Source: CAWCTB01 sp963798275 (GTDB taxonomy: Bacteria > Acidobacteriota > Terriglobia > Terriglobales > Acidobacteriaceae). Taken from it: a stretch of 64,000 nt of DNA. The stretch is from contig CAWCTB010000009.1 in assembly GCA_963798275.1 (NCBI GenBank), forward strand, positions 165,829 through 229,828. Direction: 5' to 3'. Below the pieces are notes generated by a model that worked only from the letters and a program-made list of their open reading frames with translations, was not told the DNA's origin and did not search any database. The first letter of the stretch is position 1, and each line of letters opens with the position of its first letter. Positions 60,659 through 64,000 of this stretch are shown one piece after another. The position numbers were made by a program, and so were the translations under genes.

Positions 60659-62507
60659 TTAGCTCACGCGCAAGTACGTGGTGTACGGCCCTTCGTCGAT
60701 TGCGGTGAAGGGCAGTAGCTGCACCGGCCCCTTCGCAGTCTGAATCTGCCACTGCTGCGCGGCGGTCTTCTGCGCGGCCAGCAACTGCGCGCGCGTGACC
60801 GCCCCCGCCTGCTCGCCCATGGCAAACAGCACCAGCGGGCCGTTCATCAATGCCACCGTGTCGAGATGCTTCGCGTCGATCGGCTCGAGTTGCCGGGCGA
60901 GCGGCAAGTCCAGTTCCAGGCGGTCGCCTGATTTCCAGATTCGTTCGACTCTTGCGAACCTTCCAGGCCACGCGACATCGGGAATACGCTTTCCGTTCAC
61001 GTTGATGGATGCGCCCTTCGCCCACGCCGGAATACGCAGGTTGATGGCGAACGACGAGGGCTGCAATAGCCTCAACGCAAACTGCACCCGGCTATCGAAT
61101 GGATATTCCCCGCGCTGGGTCAGTTCGACTTCCCCTCCTGAGCCGCGCGCCGATCGTGCCTCCCAGCGAACCGTCGAGGGAATGTAGAGATTAATGTAGA
61201 TTCCTCCCGCGTCGCGGAAGTAGGTGTTGATGCGATAGTCGGCGGCCACCTGCGGCAGCGTGCCCGAGCAGCACGGCCAGCGGTGCGGCGAATACCCCTT
61301 ACTCCCGTGGAAGTTGTAATCCGAGTAGTAGAACGCGCGGCCATCCGGCTGCAGCGGTTTGGCGCCCAGCACGGTGTTGTACATCACGCGCTCCATGCTG
61401 TCGCCGTAGCGCGCATCGCCGGTCACCCGCAGCAGGTAGCGCGTCAGCTTGAAGTGGGCATAGGAGCCGCAGGGAGTCTCGAAACTCTTGTGATTTGTCT
61501 CCAGGCTGGCGGCAACTTCGCCGCTTCCCGGCGCGCGCAGCAGCTCATCCGGGCCCCAGCCTCCGGTGGCGAAGCTCTGCTCGGTCAGCATCGCGAAGCC
61601 GTTTTGCGCCGCCCGCAGATGCTTCTCGCTGCCCAGCGTGAGATACGCCTGCATGGCCGAACTCAGCGCGTTTACGTAGCTGTAGGCGTGTTTGCCGCCC
61701 AGCACGTTCTGTCCCTCGGCCAGAGGATCGAAGTAGCTCTTGTCATCCAGAAAGCGGATGGCGAGCTCGCGGTACTGCGCGCCCGCACCGCGCTGATAGG
61801 CGAGGAAAAGGTTCTCCGGCAGGGTGTACGACTCGTCCCAGGTATAGGAAACGTCCTTACCGGGACGCCAGCTCTGCTCGCGATCGATAGCGGTCTTGGG
61901 CAGGTGGGGCAGAGCGGCATCCGTCGTCAGTTGCAGAATTTCGAAAGCCTTAGGATCGTTGGCAAAACGCTGTGCGTCGATCAGCCCGCATACCAGCTTG
62001 TCGTAGCAGTAGGCGGGAAAGCGGTTCTTCTCGAAGAAGTCGCCTGTGATCGCCTTGGCATAAAGCTGGTTCAGGCGCCGGACTTTTTCGCGCGTCGCCT
62101 CGTCGCCGTCGATGGCGTACATGCGCGACAAGGCCGAGACCCACTGCCCAAAGGTCGCTCCCGGAGCCAGCCCCGCGCTGTCGCGGCGATAGTCGTAATC
62201 AGGCTCATAGTTGTACCAGCCGCCCAGGTCCGCGCCCGGCGCCGGCATCCCGCCCATCTGGCGGAAGGGTTTCAGCAGGCTGTCTTCGTTCAGCCCCATC
62301 AGCACCGACGTGGGTATTGAACAGTTGCTGTTCGTGCCGATCGCTGGCCAGGCTGACGTCGCCGTAGCCGAACTCCGCAAGCTTGACATTGCCTGCGCTG
62401 CCAGAAGCCGCGGCCGCCGGCAAACTTCCGCGGGTCAGGAATCCGGCCGCCGCCAGCGATGCGGATTGCAGGAAACTTCGACGCGAAATGGAAGAAGGCA
62501 GAGTCAC
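60659..62507 (-). CDS. GH127 / DUF1680 glycoside hydrolase (beta-L-arabinofuranosidase-like; frameshifted)
   Basis: The protein is exported by a Tat-type signal (MTLPSSISRRSFLQSASLAA). The main frame has EDSLLKPFRQMGGMPAPGAD, an (alpha/alpha)6 barrel with LSRMYAIDGDEATREKVRRL, KTAIDREQSWRPGKDVSYTW, the catalytic/metal residues in SFETPCGSYAHFKLTR (Glu and Cys) and WPCCSGTLPQV (Cys pair). Known GH127 enzymes use Cys as nucleophile with Zn2+ and remove beta-L-arabinofuranose. A single-base frameshift at ~62,308-62,312 separates the first ~65 residues (LFNTH) from SVLMGLNEDSLLKP. The total is ~615 residues, normal for the family. Confidence 0.85.
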
Positions 62508-62643
62508 GCTGCAAGTTTACCGCGGCAGATTCACTCAACTCAGGCAATTGTCTGGATTTTATCCCTCGGAATGTCCGTTGACCCGTGGCCGTTCCTCCGT
62601 TATGCTGGCGCGCGCTTTCCATTTTCAACTTCGAGGTGCGACT

Positions 62644-63156
62644 GTGAGCGGAAAACTCGCTTGCCTCTTGTCTCTCCTGGTTTGCGCATCTTGTCTGTAT
62701 GCGCAAGACGCCAGCACCATGACCTACGCAGCGGCGGCATCGAGCAAGTTTGCCACCATGCCGGGACTGCCGGCGTGCATGACCATCGCAGTGCAGCGTG
62801 GCGATCCCAGCCAAGGCCCATCCGTACTCCTGCTGAAGTTCTCGGCGGGATGCACCGTGCCCTGGCACTGGCACACCGCGGCCGAGAACCTGATACTCGT
62901 CAGCGGCACCGGCAAAGCCCAGATGAAGGACGGCCAGCCGCAGACGATGAAAACAGGCGATTACATGTTCCTGCCGGCGAAGAACATTCACCAATTCACC
63001 GCAATCAGCAATGTGCTGATGTTCGACCTGCCGGATGGCGCGTTTGACATTCACTACGTGGACAGCTCGGGCAATGAGATTCCGCCCGACAAAGCGCTCA
63101 AGGGCATCATCAAGGTGAAGCCGATGGCCGCACCAACCACCACCATGCCGCAATGA
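62644..63156 (+). CDS. Secreted cupin-domain protein
   Basis: The protein has ~170 residues with a signal peptide (LACLLSLLVCASCLYAQ). The cupin core has the metal residues PWHWHTAAENLILVSGTGKA and the second-motif region KTGDYMFLPAKNIHQF. The likely role is a mononuclear metal-binding sugar or small-molecule enzyme or sensor. The start is GTG 62644 with GAGGTG upstream. Confidence 0.85.
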   Translation: MSGKLACLLSLLVCASCLYAQDASTMTYAAAASSKFATMPGLPACMTIAVQRGDPSQGPSVLLLKFSAGCTVPWHWHTAAENLILVSGTGKAQMKDGQPQTMKTGDYMFLPAKNIHQFTAISNVLMFDLPDGAFDIHYVDSSGNEIPPDKALKGIIKVKPMAAPTTTMPQ

Positions 63157-63309
63157 AAACATGGGAGGCCGCCGGTTGAGAATCTTGAGCGCTGCGGGGT
63201 ACCCGAACGCAGTGCGAATTGGCTTCGCTTCCCGTCCAACCTGGGATATACTCGCCGGCACTTGACCCTCGGCCCTGTGTTCAAATCCCAAGTTCTGGAC
63301 GGACGATCC

Positions 63310-64000
63310 ATGTCGACTGCGCCCGCCGCACTGCAGGGTGTCTCCTGGCTGCGGCCCAAATACCTGCTCTTCGCCTTCATCGCCTTGATGATGGCGTATG
63401 TTCTCCGCCACAACGAAAGTTTTCTCATTCACCCCAAAGACCCGGTGTGGGCGCACTACCAGCCCTTCCGGTGGTGGCTGCTGCCGCACGGGCTGGCGGG
63501 GGCCTGCGCCCTTCTGCTGGGCCCCATGCAGTTCTCCGACCGGCTGCGGCAGCGCTACGCCAAGCTGCATCGCGTGGTGGGACGCGTCTATGTTTTCGGC
63601 GCTTTGATTGCCGCGCCGCTCGGCGCCTACATCCAGTACTTCCAGGAGCGGATGAACCAACCGCGATCGTTCACCATCCTGGCGGTGGTCGATGCCGCGC
63701 TGTTGATGTCCACCACGGCCATTGCCTTTGGCTTCATTCTGCAGGGCAAGGTGCAGCAGCATCGCGCCTGGATGACGCGCAGCTTCGCCGTGGCCCTGGT
63801 CTTTCTGGAAGGGCGGGTGATCCTGGGCATCACCAATTGGGAGAACACGCGCCCTGCCCTGGCCGAGCCGGTGATCTGGGGGTGCATCGCCTTCGCCGTT
63901 TTCTCGGCCGACATCGTGCTGCAGGTGCAGGAGTCGCGGCGTTCGCGGCCAGCAAAGGTGAAGGCGAGGGAGACGGCCCGCCAGTTTGCCGCCGCGGGGT
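63310..64000 (+). CDS. DUF2306 family membrane protein (runs off window end)
   Basis: From ATG 63310 the frame is open to the last base. The product has an N-terminal helix (YLLFAFIALMMAYVL), then PHGLAGACALLLGPMQFSDR, the DUF2306 hallmark KLHRVVGRVYVFGALIAAP, further helices with ILAVVDAALLMSTTAIAFGF and a second HRAWMTRSFAVALVFLEGR. DUF2306 proteins are predicted membrane proteins with paired His residues that could bind haem or metal; the function is not established. At least 230 residues are present. Confidence 0.85.
   Translation, partial: MSTAPAALQGVSWLRPKYLLFAFIALMMAYVLRHNESFLIHPKDPVWAHYQPFRWWLLPHGLAGACALLLGPMQFSDRLRQRYAKLHRVVGRVYVFGALIAAPLGAYIQYFQERMNQPRSFTILAVVDAALLMSTTAIAFGFILQGKVQQHRAWMTRSFAVALVFLEGRVILGITNWENTRPALAEPVIWGCIAFAVFSADIVLQVQESRRSRPAKVKARETARQFAAAG

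Noticed and set aside
62299..63762. 487-residue minus-strand frame across the cupin and DUF2306 genes
   Set aside because: It overlaps two supported plus-strand genes and the divergent promoter region, and its sequence has no domain.

Overview
This 64 kb window comes from a GC-rich chromosome of an Acidobacteriota bacterium, most likely class Terriglobia (subdivision 1, Koribacter-like). The 16S gene carries the Acidobacteria signature CTCAGAATC right after the universal 5' primer site. The accessory gene content also fits that group: DUF1680/GH127, long Gly/Tyr-rich secreted proteins, YacL-IspD-IspF, an ECF42-type sigma factor with DGPF proteins, and many intergenic palindromes and word repeats. 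No plasmid, phage structural gene, insertion sequence or CRISPR array was found.

Layout. 1-4.2 kb: an M28/PA-domain peptidase, a thaumatin-like secreted protein and a DUF4236 membrane protein. 4.2-5.9 kb: tRNA-Pro(GGG) followed by degenerate tandem copies of its own 3' end, with a TauE/SafE permease gene lying between two of these copies. 5.9-13 kb: a complete rRNA operon (16S, tRNA-Ile, tRNA-Ala, a 50-codon membrane-protein ORF in the spacer, 23S, palindromic repeats, 5S, terminator). 13-25.4 kb: mixed genes, including an ECF sigma factor with a membrane protein, two alpha/beta hydrolases, a metallo-beta-lactamase-fold enzyme, a PPOX-like protein, a holin-family membrane protein, broken thiE, YfiH/PgeF, HU and SppA. 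25.4-35 kb: MacB-like permease, Trm112-like protein, FolD, MscS channel, a large repeat-rich secreted protein and an amidohydrolase. 35-44.8 kb: CoaE, HtrA protease, PEP carboxykinase, GNAT, TyrS, a TumE/TumA-like toxin-antitoxin pair and a family 39 glycosyltransferase. 46.8-50.6 kb: the ECF42-type sigma factor with two DGPF proteins, a VOC protein and a RibD/DHFR-like protein. 51-64 kb: kinase remnant, receiver-ATPase protein, FixH-like protein, CDF transporter, SLATT-like protein, Yip1, YacL-IspD-IspF, GH127, cupin and a DUF2306 membrane protein that runs off the end.

Functional groups. IspD and IspF are adjacent steps of the non-mevalonate isoprenoid pathway. CoaE, FolD, TyrS, PckA and HU are housekeeping. 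The ECF42 cluster looks like a self-contained regulon, with one candidate promoter seen upstream of a DGPF gene.

A caution applies throughout. At least ten otherwise well-conserved genes carry single-base frameshifts, many of them at homopolymers. This pattern looks more like residual sequencing error than mass gene decay, so these genes are annotated across the shift and flagged. Antisense open frames are very common in this GC-rich DNA and were left out.
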